Of a stretch of DNA of 64,000 nt, positions 39,551 to 51,388 are shown in pieces (the first letter of the stretch is position 1; the number at the start of each line of letters is the position of its first letter). The DNA lies in contig OZ020487.1 in the NCBI GenBank assembly GCA_963971405.1, forward strand, positions 48,519,039-48,583,038, in the 5' to 3' direction. The DNA is from Psococerastis gibbosa. Taxonomy: Eukaryota > Arthropoda > Insecta > Psocodea > Psocidae. Below the pieces are notes generated by a model. The model saw nothing but the letters and a program-made list of their open reading frames with translations. It was not told where the DNA came from and searched no databases. The translations under genes were made by a program, and so were the position numbers.

Positions 39551-42500
39551 ATGATTCATGATCCAAGTTAAGACGTAAAAAACAGGTTTTGTATCTAAAT
39601 ACGCGTAAAAATCCACTGAAATCGAAAATGTCGACGATGAGAATTAAGGTATAAATAGGAAGGCAATAACTTGATAATGCTTAACGCTGCCCTGCCACCC
39701 TTGCATGATAATATTCGTTCAACACACCAGCCATAGCCAGCCATAAGTTGACCAGCCGACTTTGCATTAATTCCACAATTTAATAAAGTGGCAAGACTTG
39801 CTGTAAAATGTAATAATCTCATTTTGAAGCCATCTGTCGCTTTCATTTTGTAAAATACACCCAATTAGAGAATATCTTCAACTTTATGGCGCTTGTACAG
39901 TTGGCGGCCATAAGATTTATGGCAGACTACTTGAGCATTGCATTAGGTACCGTACCTACTACAATATTTATCTCAAATCAGTTACAGCCGTCTACTATGT
40001 CCATTTTTAGCGAACATATTTAAATACCTGATGGGATTTTCAATGGCTGCTTTTCTTATTGCAATGGTGAGGTGATCATTAAAGTCGGCTAATTAGGGAC
40101 GCTCCGACCACCCTTGGCCTATCAAATTTATCATTTAGACAATTTACCACAAGGCATGGCCTCATTATTGATTGTCTCCTGCATGGCAAGTCTGTGCATT
40201 ATTTATAAATATTTTGCTGGACAACCCGGCTACAAGGGTAAAAAAAATAACATTTCACATAAAATATCGTCAAGCTCTTAGATCCAGCCCCATTTTGGTC
40301 TACATTACGGCCCTTTTATAGAAACCGTAGTGGGTGCCGGGACGCGTGCGGGTGCGGGTCGAATATATAGAATTGCCATTCCGTGTTTACAATTGGCAAA
40401 GTGTTTCCTTCTTGTGAAACTTATTGTATTTTAAAAAGAGATTAAGTTCTATGTAAATAAACAAGCTGCAACTTTTTGTGTGTTATTTTTTGCATGACCC
40501 ACTCCCGCACCCGAATGCTATACAAGGGCTCTTATGTGGCCCTTATGTGGCCTTACACCAGGCCAGTTGGTGTATTTAATTGGTAAAAAATAACATAAAC
40601 ACTGTTGATGTCAGGTCAAAACAATTAAAAAACTGTGGCCAATTACTGTTAGTGTACATCAAAATGTAGAGGAACAGGGGTTCTAGAGAATTTTGCACTT
40701 TATTGCTCGACGATTGATTTTATATGTGAAATTGGACTTGGTTAAAAACAGATAGTGCCTTCACGTCTAGGAAAACTGTTGATGCCAAACGGTGTGTATA
40801 TTAGTGGTGAGGTAAGTGATCTCATTAATATGTCCTGTCAAATTTGGTTTTGTAAAAAAGGTCCGATAGTCTCTTTAGTGGGTGTTTGAATACAAAACAA
40901 AAAATGGTCAAGCTAACAAGTACCAAGTTAAGCGCCACTAGGAGTTTTTTTTTTATCGCCAACAACAAATTTTGTAACCCTTTCCTAATAATAAGGACGT
41001 ACGTAGTTCTTACTCGATACGTTTAATCAATATCATGCATAGTGATTGATAGGTGCGAGATGATAGGTGTAGAGACGCATGCGTGAATGCGTTCTCACCA
41101 GTTAGTAAACAATGGACTTTCCCACAGGTTGTTGTTGTTTACATAGTGGTTGGCACCGATGGGGCGGCGGCCCTTTCAGACCTGGCCCACCATTGTTTTC
41201 ATTGGCCGTTATCAACTTCTACTCCCGCATGCCCCCATACACCCCTTCTGAAGGATAAGTCGAATAGTGCAAAAAAATTAACTTTACGTTACAGTAGTGA
41301 GTAGTCCTAATCCTACTCTTCAATCGCAGATGATTTAATCAAATTAATTTGGGCCCACTTTTAAATTTTTAACTATATTAAACGCATTTTTAAACTAGCT
41401 GCTTTAAATTAGCTGCCGAATAATTGAGAAAATATCGTAGCAAGGCTGTACTTCATTTACAGCCGAAATAACTTGTTTTTCCTACACCGGCCGAGATTTA
41501 CGCTCCAGCTGCTGCCAATCAAGTAACAACGGCTGCCCGCGAGTTAGGTGAGTTCAGGATGTTGACTATGGAGCAGAAACCAATTCTGAATGGGAACATT
41601 AATCTGAATACAAGATACCAGTGAGATACGACAAACATGCAATAACAAAAGTGTACCATTGTGGCTAAATAACATTTTCATCCATCGATAGGGTTCCTAA
41701 ATTAATTTTTTCAATATTTTTTTTTAATGAAAATATTTGGTACACTGCATAAATTTATTTGTCATTTGTAATCCTAAAGATATTAATATCATAATATAGC
41801 ATCACGTATCCCTGAAAATATATGCGCGAACGGCGAAAGAGTAAGTTCTTACGCATTTCAGCAACTGTACAGTGTTTATTTTAAGATGAACAAATATTGT
41901 CTCAACATTGCTGAAAACAGGGAGGCCAGGAGTTCTCCAATGGGGAATTTTTTTACTTGAAAAATATACTACAGTAGTAATACTATAGTAGGTTTTTACC
42001 CATTTCAACAGTACAACTTATTTATTTACTAATACTCAAATAATGTATTATTAATTTACCTTTAAAATCATGTAGGCTACAGATATTGAATTTGACCTGA
42101 AAATTTACATTACAATAATGTACGTGTGGTTCAGTTAGTACAGGTAAATGCGGAACCATACTGCTAATCATCAGTGAGCAGATTGAACTTAATATTATAC
42201 CAAAAATACATGTTTTTGATAAACAAGTCAACTAATTTTTTGTCAAGTCTCTATATCCAAATGTTTAAATTTACTAATTTTGAAATAACAAATATTAAAT
42301 ACATTTAATATTATTAACTACCGTACCTTTTCCTTCAAACAATTTAACAATTTGCATTATCGTAGGGTACTGTTCAAAAATTTGTATTAATCTGAATAAA
42401 CTCAGAACCAGTAAAAATGGCTGACTCCATAAACTCAAGATCATACTATACTACTATTAATTAATAAGCAGTGCTGATAATAAGCCTACTGACCTGGCTG

Positions 42501-44689
42501 TTCCAAATATCGTAATGACTCAGTCCTGCAGAACTGGTTTTGGCCAGTTGAGTAGTTATGGGAAAGCACGAGCAAGTATGAACGTGTAATTAGTAGCAGT
42601 GTGGCAACTCAATGAGACCGTGACTGGCAGCATGTCCGGATCGAGCTCAAAATACCTCAAAACAGAACAGATCAGCACAATGTACAGCGCATTTGGTAGG
42701 TAATAGGCTACTTGCTAATTTTTGAAAACCTATTTTAATGCTTTCGTAGATTTATTTTATCCAACTTGAAATTATTTTTTCCCTAAAAAACTTTAATTGG
42801 CTTAAGCTTGAAAAGCTTATTGCTGGGTGTTGCTGATTTTTCTTATTTTTCCCTATCTAATAGCTTATAACTGCAAATACACATATAGGTACAGTATGTA
42901 AGGTATATGGCACCCTCAGGCAAAGGACAGTGCAATTCCACATGAATTGGCTGCTTGACTGTCGGCCACCATCTCAGTATAGACTCACATTAGAAAGTAG
43001 CAACCGGCAACCAGCAAAGTCTGCAAAGTGTTACAGATAATAATTTTCAATTTGTTTGTAATTTGTAAAATAATTTGTTTGAATGGTTAGGAAGGTGTCG
43101 TACGGCCACTGCCTTGCGACTGCCGCGTCAACACCCCAATAATGTCAATCATTTGTCAGATTATTCTGTTTCATTAAAGATGTACACTATTTTTAGCCTT
43201 CTTTCTTATCCGATCATTTTAAATGAGTAAAAAGTATCATGCATTTTCTATAAGCTTGGTGCACTCCCTGTCTGCCCCTCCTACCCCTTTTAAATAAATT
43301 TTGCTCTACATTCCTATAATATGTAGTACCTGTATTGATTATATGGCTTAACATGTCCCATCAATGCATTGCGTACAATGCACTATGTGGTATCATGTGT
43401 ATGTCATGTGTATTCCAAAATGTTGACAAATATTTCACCTATCCCATTCAACCTCAACGATATACGCTCTACAATATATTATTCTTTTCTTCTTCTTCTT
43501 CGGCCGGTACTCCCCTGCACCAAAGTAATAATATATTGTAAAATAAGTATTTACGAACATTCATACAGAAACCGGTTGGTTTCCAAGTTAAATAACTTGT
43601 GGAGGGGGGGGGGGGCTCACACATTAAGGCTTCTTGGTATGATTAATTTTGTGATTGTGGTTCATACCTGTCACAGCCTTGCGACACGTCTAATAGCTGG
43701 GGAAATATTATAAATGGATTTGCGCGTATAGCCTTCAAGATTGGCCGCTACAGTGTACTAAACTTTGAACGTTAGTTTATAACCAAAGCGAGCGAATAAA
43801 AGGCTAAAAGGCATTCCCCGGAGTTGAGCGAGTGGCCGTAAAGCATGTGCACTGGAGGTGTGCTGGACAATTCACGTCAATTTAATAATAAATTAATTCA
43901 TGCCCTTCATTTTATTACAGAGCTACATGTGCCTTTATTGAGGCCCCCTCCCTGCAGATGCGCATTCTTCCTGTTAGACTGCACACTGCACGGCACAACA
44001 TATTTTATTGAGCGCTGGATTTGCATAGACGCGCAGTCGTCTCAGGTTATGAACCACAGCAGTTAGTTCATTACATACTGGTACCTACTGCCTGATATAT
44101 ATTTTTGGAAAACAGTTCTTACTGGGCTCCACTGATAACTATTTTTGTAGCCGGCTGGTTACCGTTATACCAAAGGCATATCAGCGTAGGCGCTTAAAGC
44201 TTTGGAAAATTACCCTAAAAGACTTCTTAGGAGTGGCAACTTCTTTTGAAAACTTCGGCATATCGTTGAACTAGTGATAAATTGTTAAGGTCTTGACAAC
44301 CTTCCCAGTACAGTAATTATAAGACCTTTGTCTAATTACTACTAGTGCTTTGAAAATCCCTCCGTTGGAAATTGGAAAACATTATCGTGGAATTAATGAA
44401 CAAATGGTATACTACCAAGTGCTTTTCTTAGAATGGAAAATTACCGCCCGTGTATACCTTATGCCACAATGCAAGAGATGTTCGGGGACAGACAACCAGG
44501 CTTAGTGAATTAATAAATAGGGACAATACATTATTATCCACGGGTTGAGAGTTATTGGGTGGGTATTATACTATATAAATGGATAGTGCAAATCGGGCAG
44601 AAAGTAGGGGAGAAGGAGGGAGAAGCCATGTTCGCTCTGCCATTGTTCTCCCATTTAATTATGAATTAGTAGTAGTAGTAGGGTTCGTC
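39551..44689. other. Gene-poor stretch, no gene recognised
   Basis: No recognisable coding region. A short piece of repeat family A (CGTAAAAATCCACTGAAATC) lies near 39602. G/C runs occur near 43605. Low-complexity AT-rich sequence is common at 41690-42480. None of the open frames has a motif I know. Confidence 0.4.
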
Positions 44690-44945
44690 GGGGTAATAAC
44701 GACTTAGGCCTCATATTTGGGCCCATAGAGCGACCCCGACTTGACTGTCCTACGCCAGCCTATAGGACAGTGGACCTCCTGATTATAGTGGATTCCGAAC
44801 CACTTGGGAAACACAGTCAAGTCACACTATTAGTTCGGAGGTGACCAGGACAAGTCCTACCATGTTTCCCTACCAGCACTGTGCACACGACCAAGTTATC
44901 TGCAGTTTTCAACCTGCTCTACTCCGCTGATTCAACTTGGTATGG
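44690..44945. repeat. Old repeat resembling 10441-10570
   Basis: Ordered short blocks are shared with the earlier region: GACTTGAC, TCCCTACCAGC/CCCCTGCCAACG-like, CACGACCAAGTT, CCTGCTCT and TTCAACTTGGTATGG. Diverged, with unclear boundaries. A TAG triplet run precedes it at 44667-44680. Confidence 0.35.
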
Positions 44946-46969
44946 CGGCCGGTAAGTTGGTACCTTACATTCAGGGCTAAATATTCACCAGATTACAGGC
45001 CCTTGAATCTAGTTATCTTTCAAAGCCCCCTCGAAATCTCATATAAAAAATTAACTTGAAATGATATTCACGCAATGGTGTTTGGGGCAGTGGCGTATTA
45101 TCATGTTCGGTGCTTTAGAAACTCTTACCGTCTCGCTCCCCCCCTCCCCATTGTTTGTTCCTAAATAAAGGGGTCTAACAATTTTCAAAATTGGTAAGCT
45201 TGGGTTTCCAGGGCTTATTGAGTAAAATTCCAGATTAGCAAAATCATAATTTCGTTGCTCCCATGTGCTTTAAAATTAGTTTCGATGGCCAAATAATTAT
45301 ACAGCAGAAGAGCAAAGACAGGTTCTCCAAATGCCCCGAAAAAACACACAGAACTACCCACAGCATATGGCAAGAGAACATCTAATGCAGTAGTAGTAGT
45401 AGTAGTAGTAGTAGTCCCCACTGAGTTTAGAAAAACAATAGTTGGGGATGTTAGCGAAGAGCCAGTAACGTTAACAATGTGTTTGACGATAACATTGAGA
45501 ATGGTCTTGTTCAAATCATTACAATTCTATTTTAGCTCCTCATCGCTTTTAGTTGCCGCGCTTTCCTACCACAACCATTCCTACCAGTACTTCCAGCGTA
45601 GATATCCCAAGGGTTTGACGAGTTAACGACATTGTGAAAGCGTCGTAAACATTTCATTTTATTATTGTTACAGACACGACAAGTTTAACCCTTTGTTTAT
45701 TTTCGACTTTTATTTTATTTCGTTGTGTGCAATGATTCTTATGATTTGACTCCTATATACATTTTTAGGTATTGACGTATTGTATCTACTTTGAGACATG
45801 GTTTACGTCAAAATTGGTCTTCCGTGGTTGTTGATAGCACCGGCAGCGGCATTCGTTCAAGATGTCCATCCTGCTCGTATCACTGCTACCAGTACTATTT
45901 GTGTTTTGTATCGAGTTTCAAATCTCGACCTTCCACTTGCGGCTGACAACTCAATTTCTCTACAGTCTGGTCTGGGTCTGGCCGTAGATTTCATACATTA
46001 CTGAAATCGAAGTAACATTGTATCGTGATGGCCAGATTGTAGACTTTTATGAGTAAGCAATGCATGGTAATATTGAAATACATGTGTAAGCGTCTTCAAG
46101 AGAGAGTTAAAAAGGGGCGCTGGAGGAGACTTGCACTCGGAGGCCATTGATCATGTTGTCATGTGATGAAGTGTCTCACCCCCCGGCCCGGGAGGGGGAG
46201 GGGGTGCATTTCACACACGATTACACCCCATTATCGTACTCAATGGCCCAATCAATTCATCCCCACGGTTATTTATTCTGGACTGACAAATTTCAGGCGA
46301 TATTTCATATTTACAACCCTTATTAGGAGCCATGATGTATCCATTTGCTTTGGAATGTTTTCACGGGATTATAAATCAAACAACTACCACGAATACATTC
46401 TTGTTTCTGGTGTTGTGCGGCTGCGACTGCAAGTCATTCATTACGATTTCCGAGTCGGGGGGGATTGGCATTATTTGAGAAAGATTTTTATATTTTCTAT
46501 GCGTGAATCTGACCACTCGTGAAACACCAGATATTTTTATGATTATGGGCATTTTCAAAACACAATCGGTTTTTTCACCAACTCACACATTTGAGACAAT
46601 CGGGTCGAACGGGCACCTTAAGACCGACTCAAAAATTAATACCGTACATATAAATTTCGATGCTTTCATTTCAATGTTCTAACCGTACCTTCCACAAAAT
46701 ACTTTGGTCGATTGGTCCTCACTTAGTTATTTAAAAAAAAATCCCCAAGATTTTGAAATTTTCCCTTGATAACCGGGAAAAAAGTCTCCCCCTGTATAAT
46801 TAGGGCAGAGACTAAGGGAAAATGTAGCATATTGAGGTTTTCGCAGGGCAGCATGCATTTGCGAGAAAGTAAATAATTCTGTAAATAATTTGTTGCATCA
46901 CACTTCCTACAAGACTTTAATGGGAAGTGATGGCAGTTGGGACTAGACGAATGATGACAGTAATAAGAT
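44946..46969. other. Intergenic stretch, no gene recognised
   Basis: CAGTGGCGTATTATC near 45091 looks like a single hAT-type end without a partner. A TAG/GTA triplet run lies at 45389-45414. No gene is supported. Confidence 0.4.
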
Positions 46970-47095
46970 TTTTAATTTTTTTATAAGGTTAATCGCATAC
47001 AAACAATTTAATGAATGTATCCAATTGACCTCTTCAGTCGCCTCAGTAGGTTAGTACTCGTGTTGAGCTACGACACGTCTCCGGTCGCATGGTTT
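46970..47095 (-). mobile_element. Candidate second SINE family, copy 2 (5' truncated)
   Basis: It matches 34172-34302 in the same orientation, including CGACCGGAGACGTGTCGTAG, CTCAACACG and GAGGCGACTGAAGAGGTCAA, and ends in an A-rich tail. The A-box part is missing. Confidence 0.45.
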
Positions 47096-48578
47096 TGGTA
47101 AAAATTCGGCATGGAATTAACAATGCTAATCGTGGGAGTGGGACTGAAAACCTGTTGATGGTAAGCGCCTAAACTTTGCAGGGTTCAGATGGTCGTGAAA
47201 TCTTGAATGTGATATTAGTGCAAAAAACTACAGTAGATAATTAATTGGCGATCTCGATATCAAAACAAGCAAACAAACTCGTAAATTTAATTGAGAGAAA
47301 AAGACCGACTGAGCTGAATGAGGCTGCAGGCATCTCATTATAGTGTCGGATTTCAACAAGTTGCAACTCAGCTACAGATCGCTCGTTCACAAATCGCGGC
47401 AAAAAAGAACTGGATGCCATTACTCCTCATTTGGCGCTAAATCAGTCGTTATCTGCACAGCGTCATTCATAAACCACGTTTGCGGGACCAAATTCTTAGT
47501 CTACTTTTCAGGCTATACCCGCTTTCTAACTCCACGCCATTTTTATATCTACAGAGGGATTTTGCGACTGTCTGTCTGCCGAGGTGGCTGACCCTTTTAT
47601 GGGGTTCCTCACATTTCACCGTAAGGACTGGTAGCCAAGGCTGGTTCCCACCATCGCAATCGCTTGAAAAGCCTCGGTAAGAAATATTCCACGGCACTCG
47701 TATTCATTGCAGTGAGTGCAAGGATCTTATACATTGGTACATGGCTGTGCCGTCCAGTATTCCTTCCTTATACTTTTCAAGGGATTGCGGTGGTGGCAAT
47801 TGCCACCCTTATGAGTCACCAAACATGATGGAGATTGAAACATTTTCGGTACTCATAAAAGAAAAATTGCTGTTTACGGTATACCTATACCTAGGCAGGG
47901 CCGTAAAGAGAATCGTAGCCTACTAGGATTTTATTTTGGGGAGTCACAACATTTTGGAGACCTGACCGTATCCATGACAAATTGACAAATGTACATAATA
48001 GTTTCACTCGCCCCGAACACTTTATGGTGTAGTTACTTTATCGCATCGTGGGAGTGCCTCCCCCCCCCCCCCCGGCTCTCCCCGGGGGTTAAAAATTTAA
48101 AATTTAAGTGTAAATGTTGCACGCGTTTTATTTAGCATTTGTTGCTCATGCATTTCAAGAGTAGGCTACATTTAAATTTTAAAAACTAGAAGTATATTAC
48201 TGTATATATTTAAAATTTGAAATATTTATTTATTACCACGCATAGTGTATCCCAACCTCACTCATGGGTGACGGTCCACCGTGTTTTGACGACCCTATTC
48301 CAGTAGACCTGTACCGGGTACCCTGTACGTACGCAGTAGGTTAACCAGTGTTGTTGAGTTTCAGAGTAATTTGGTGCTGCTGAAAACCTTGTTTAAAGCC
48401 TCTATATTGTATGACGGATCGGCTCCAGCTTCAATTGTACAATGAGGAATGAGTTTGTACTTTGTATTGCGTTTAGTGTTATGTAGGGCTGTGGGCTTGC
48501 TCAGCAGTAGACACGGCCGAGTATGTATTACAGTATAGCTTGGAGTCATCACCTGCATAACATATAGTAGAAAATGTA
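47096..48578. other. Intergenic stretch, no gene recognised
   Basis: A C run with CCCCGGGGG follows near 48059-48090, similar to patches in the hAT-like element at 36424. No coding motif is found. Confidence 0.4.
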
Positions 48579-48813
48579 TGAAGAACCAGTAGAATCCGGG
48601 CTGATGGGCCGTGGTAGAAATGAATGGAAACTTCCAAACGTTTCGTCAACATCTGCGGTCGACATTTTCAGTGGAATTGCGTAGACTTCTAAGATTGTAT
48701 CTCGGAGGCTCAGTAGCGACTGTGAAGATGTCGACCGCAGATGTTGACGAAACGTTTGAAAGTTCGTTTTCATTTCGACCACGGCCCATCAGCCCGGATT
48801 CTACTGGTTCTTC
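48579..48813. repeat. Long foldback (palindromic) repeat
   Basis: Arms of about 92 bp (48579-48670 and 48720-48813) separated by about 50 bp. The left arm starts TGAAGAACCAGTAGAATCCG and includes GTTTCGTCAACATCTGCGGT. The right arm is its near-perfect complement. Because of the symmetry, both strands show similar short open frames, which are not genes. No duplication at the ends was recognised. It is related to 31295-31363. Confidence 0.75.
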
Positions 48814-49930
48814 ATTCGACTCCGGCCGTGAAAGCCTTTGCTGTTACAGTAGAAAATGTGTTAGTAATGGTAACGTAGTAAAATGCGATAACTAAATAAA
48901 TCAATGCAACAGGTAATTAATTATGTTGTTTGATAGTTGGGGTTTTACAGCCAGTATTGAAAAGCCCACAATGCCCGCCCATCACATACCGACAACAAAA
49001 GGCTATTGTTACCTATAATTGCTTGAATTTTAACCAATAACTTCATTTTAAAATCAATATTTGGTTTTCTTCTCAACTTCTTATTGGGCGTTGCTATATG
49101 ACTGACGTACATTTCTCAGTTGTTTAGTGTAAGGGCGGAGTGTCAGATTTATTAGGATAAGAAAACCAACTAGCGCCCGCACAAGAGTAGACTGTGTTAC
49201 TCTAGAATTGCGATAAGAGCAGGGTAAAAGCATTGAATATTTTATTAAATTGAACTGTCGATTTCTGGTTATCATTAGCTGCCGATGCTATTTAATATTT
49301 CATACTGTTGTATAATTTTATATTTCTAAATTATGATTTTATTTCAACTTATTAATTAAAACCAGACTAAAGTGACGAATCCCAATTTGTTAACCTATGG
49401 AAGGGTGTACTTGCTAGCTCAGATCCATTAGAAACTTAAGGGCTTTGTCCCAAGTTACAATACTTATCAGGCAGGTGAATCCTAAATTCATACCTTTAAA
49501 TGTAGGTTGAAACAAAAAAAGGAAAAGAGATAGATTTACAATTCTTACCTACTTATTTATTAATTCGAGCCAACTCAGTATACAATAGGCCGATGCACTT
49601 TACATCGCTTCGTATGTTTTGTTAAATAGAAAATTTTATATAATTATAATGGGCGCAAAATAGTGAGTTTCTACAAAAGTGCCTAATGTTCATAACATAT
49701 AAGAACTACATTGAGTCACAATGGAACAATAGTCGTTAAACATGAACAACAACTAATACAACTAACTTATAGCCAGAGATTTAGAGAAGGACCTCTCACA
49801 TTAACAAATTTTCAAAAAGTTTATACACCAGCCTTATTGCTGGTAAGCCAATGTAAACCCCCCCCCCCCCCCTGGTCAGTACGCTGCTACCTGGATCTAT
49901 ATTTTGTATGCTGCATTTATTTATTATTAA
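48814..49930. other. Intergenic stretch, no gene recognised
   Basis: AT-rich with a C run at about 49858-49872. No gene or element is supported. Confidence 0.4.
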
Positions 49931-50314
49931 GGCGCCCATTCCATCGACCGGCTAGGGCTATTTACAAAAACGGTGACGTGGTAGCAGACATTCAAGACTT
50001 AGGTGGCGTTTCCACCGACCTCGCATTGCAGAATGCAAATGACATTGACGGAAATTAGAATTTTTCTTTTTATATAAATATATTAAAATGTTTGTACTTA
50101 ACATATCTCATGACGCCATTTTTTAATTTTAGTTTGTTTGTTTGAGATTTTACTGTATGATCATTGATCAATTTTAACTATGGCATAGAGGAAAATAAAC
50201 GTTTCCGTCAATTCTGCAATGCGAGGTCGGTGGAAACGCCACCTAAGTCTTGAATGTCTGCTACCACGTCATCGTTTTTGGAAATAGCCCTAGCCGGTCA
50301 ATGGAATGGGCACC
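49931..50314. mobile_element. PIF/Harbinger-like MITE, copy 2 (384 bp)
   Basis: The same ends and arms as 12229-12612 (GGCGCCCATTCCATCGACC at the left) and the same length, with the core inverted relative to that copy. The flanking triplets are TAA on the left and TTA on the right, so the duplication has one change or the insertion used a different register. Confidence 0.78.
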
Positions 50315-50768
50315 TTATTCAGGGCTAGGCGGGCTAGCCGATAACAGTATGCAATACGGTACATCCTGCTGCATTGATACAGATCGATGTGGAGCGGCTA
50401 ATTTGTCTAGTCGTTTTTTGTTGAATGATTGTCAGTCTGTACAGAGCGCATGCCATCTGTTGCTCAGCTCAACCCAGACGGAGCATCCGCATGCACTAGG
50501 CTATATATATAAGCTCAAAAATCTTGTATTGATAATTGATCCTCTGCTCTGGTTCCGCAATTTCTCCAATTTTGCCAGCTGGTTCCGAGACAGTTACTTA
50601 TGGGTAGGCTAACTCAGACTAGCCTGTCTGATGTGATGGGTCAATTAAATCTGGAGGAACTTCCAATTTTGATTTTTCTGCTGCCACGTGTTGCTCTGCC
50701 TCAAAGCACTTGGCTATGCCTCCATTGTTCACAATATTTCAATCTTATAACAAAAAAACAAAAAGTCA
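50315..50768. other. Intergenic stretch, nothing recognised
   Basis: No gene, RNA or element is seen; short open frames lack motifs. Confidence 0.4.
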
Positions 50769-50981
50769 GGACATGTACAGTTGTGGTACATACCCCGACT
50801 TTCACCCGAAACGTTGTTGGTTCGAGTCTCACACTTGCAACATTTTGTGGCCATGCTTCGGAGGGCATGTAAAGCAGGCGGTCTCGGGTCTTCCTAATTG
50901 AGTGTAAGAGAGGGCTTTATAGCCTTAACTCCATTGGGTTGGCTTATTAATAGAACAAAAAGTCAATATTTATTTTTTATT
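50769..50981 (+). mobile_element. tRNA-derived SINE, full-length copy
   Basis: The same family as in the Polinton TIRs: GGACATGTACAGTTGTGGTA head, GGTTCGAGTC B-box near 50820, GGAGGGCATGTAAAGCAGGC body, and a TTTATT tail. No clear flanking duplication was found. Confidence 0.82.
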
Positions 50982-51045
50982 AAAAAATACCGGTGTGTCA
51001 CAAAACTATCTACTTTAAAAAAAAAATTCCACTTCATCAGGTGAC

Positions 51046-51375
51046 TTTTTTTTTTTTTTTTTTCCCCTTCGTGGGGCCTACTCGTTCCTCGACCTAGAAG
51101 GTCTTTTGCTTCCACGTTTGCCGTCTACGCCCATCTTATAACACCAGTCTTTTTGATAAATTCTAGTGTTTTTGTGATGGGATTAGATCGGATGGTTTCC
51201 TCTTCAGACCTAGGGTGGCCAAGAGTTTGGTATCGAGTTTGTCCCAGCGCTTCACATTCAAAGAGAATGTGTTCAGCTGTTTCTTCTTCAACTTCACACA
51301 GTCTGCATCTACTGTCGTTTTTCACGCCAACCCTATGCATGTGTTTGTTGAAGTGGCCGTGGCCCGTAAGCGTGC
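51046..51375 (-). mobile_element. 5'-truncated LINE insertion with RNase H-region end
   Basis: A minus-strand insertion with a poly(A) tail (T run at 51046-51063) and a 13-bp duplication, CATCAGGTGACTT, at 51035-51047 and 51376-51388. The coding remnant reads GTLTGHGHFNKHMHRVGVKN, then CRLCEVEEETAEHILFECEA, and ends IKKTGVIRWA. This is the end of an RNase H domain followed by a zinc knuckle, as in R1/I/Jockey-group ORF2. About 110 codons remain open, so the insertion is fairly young. Confidence 0.85.
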
Positions 51376-51388
51376 CATCAGGTGACTT

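Noticed and set aside
45091..45105. Another hAT-like element starting CAGTGGCGTATTATC
   Set aside because: No matching inverted end or 8-bp duplication could be found downstream by eye.
48549..48895. Frames on both strands with shared text such as RPISPDSTGSS
   Set aside because: They come from the palindromic arms of the foldback at 48579-48813.
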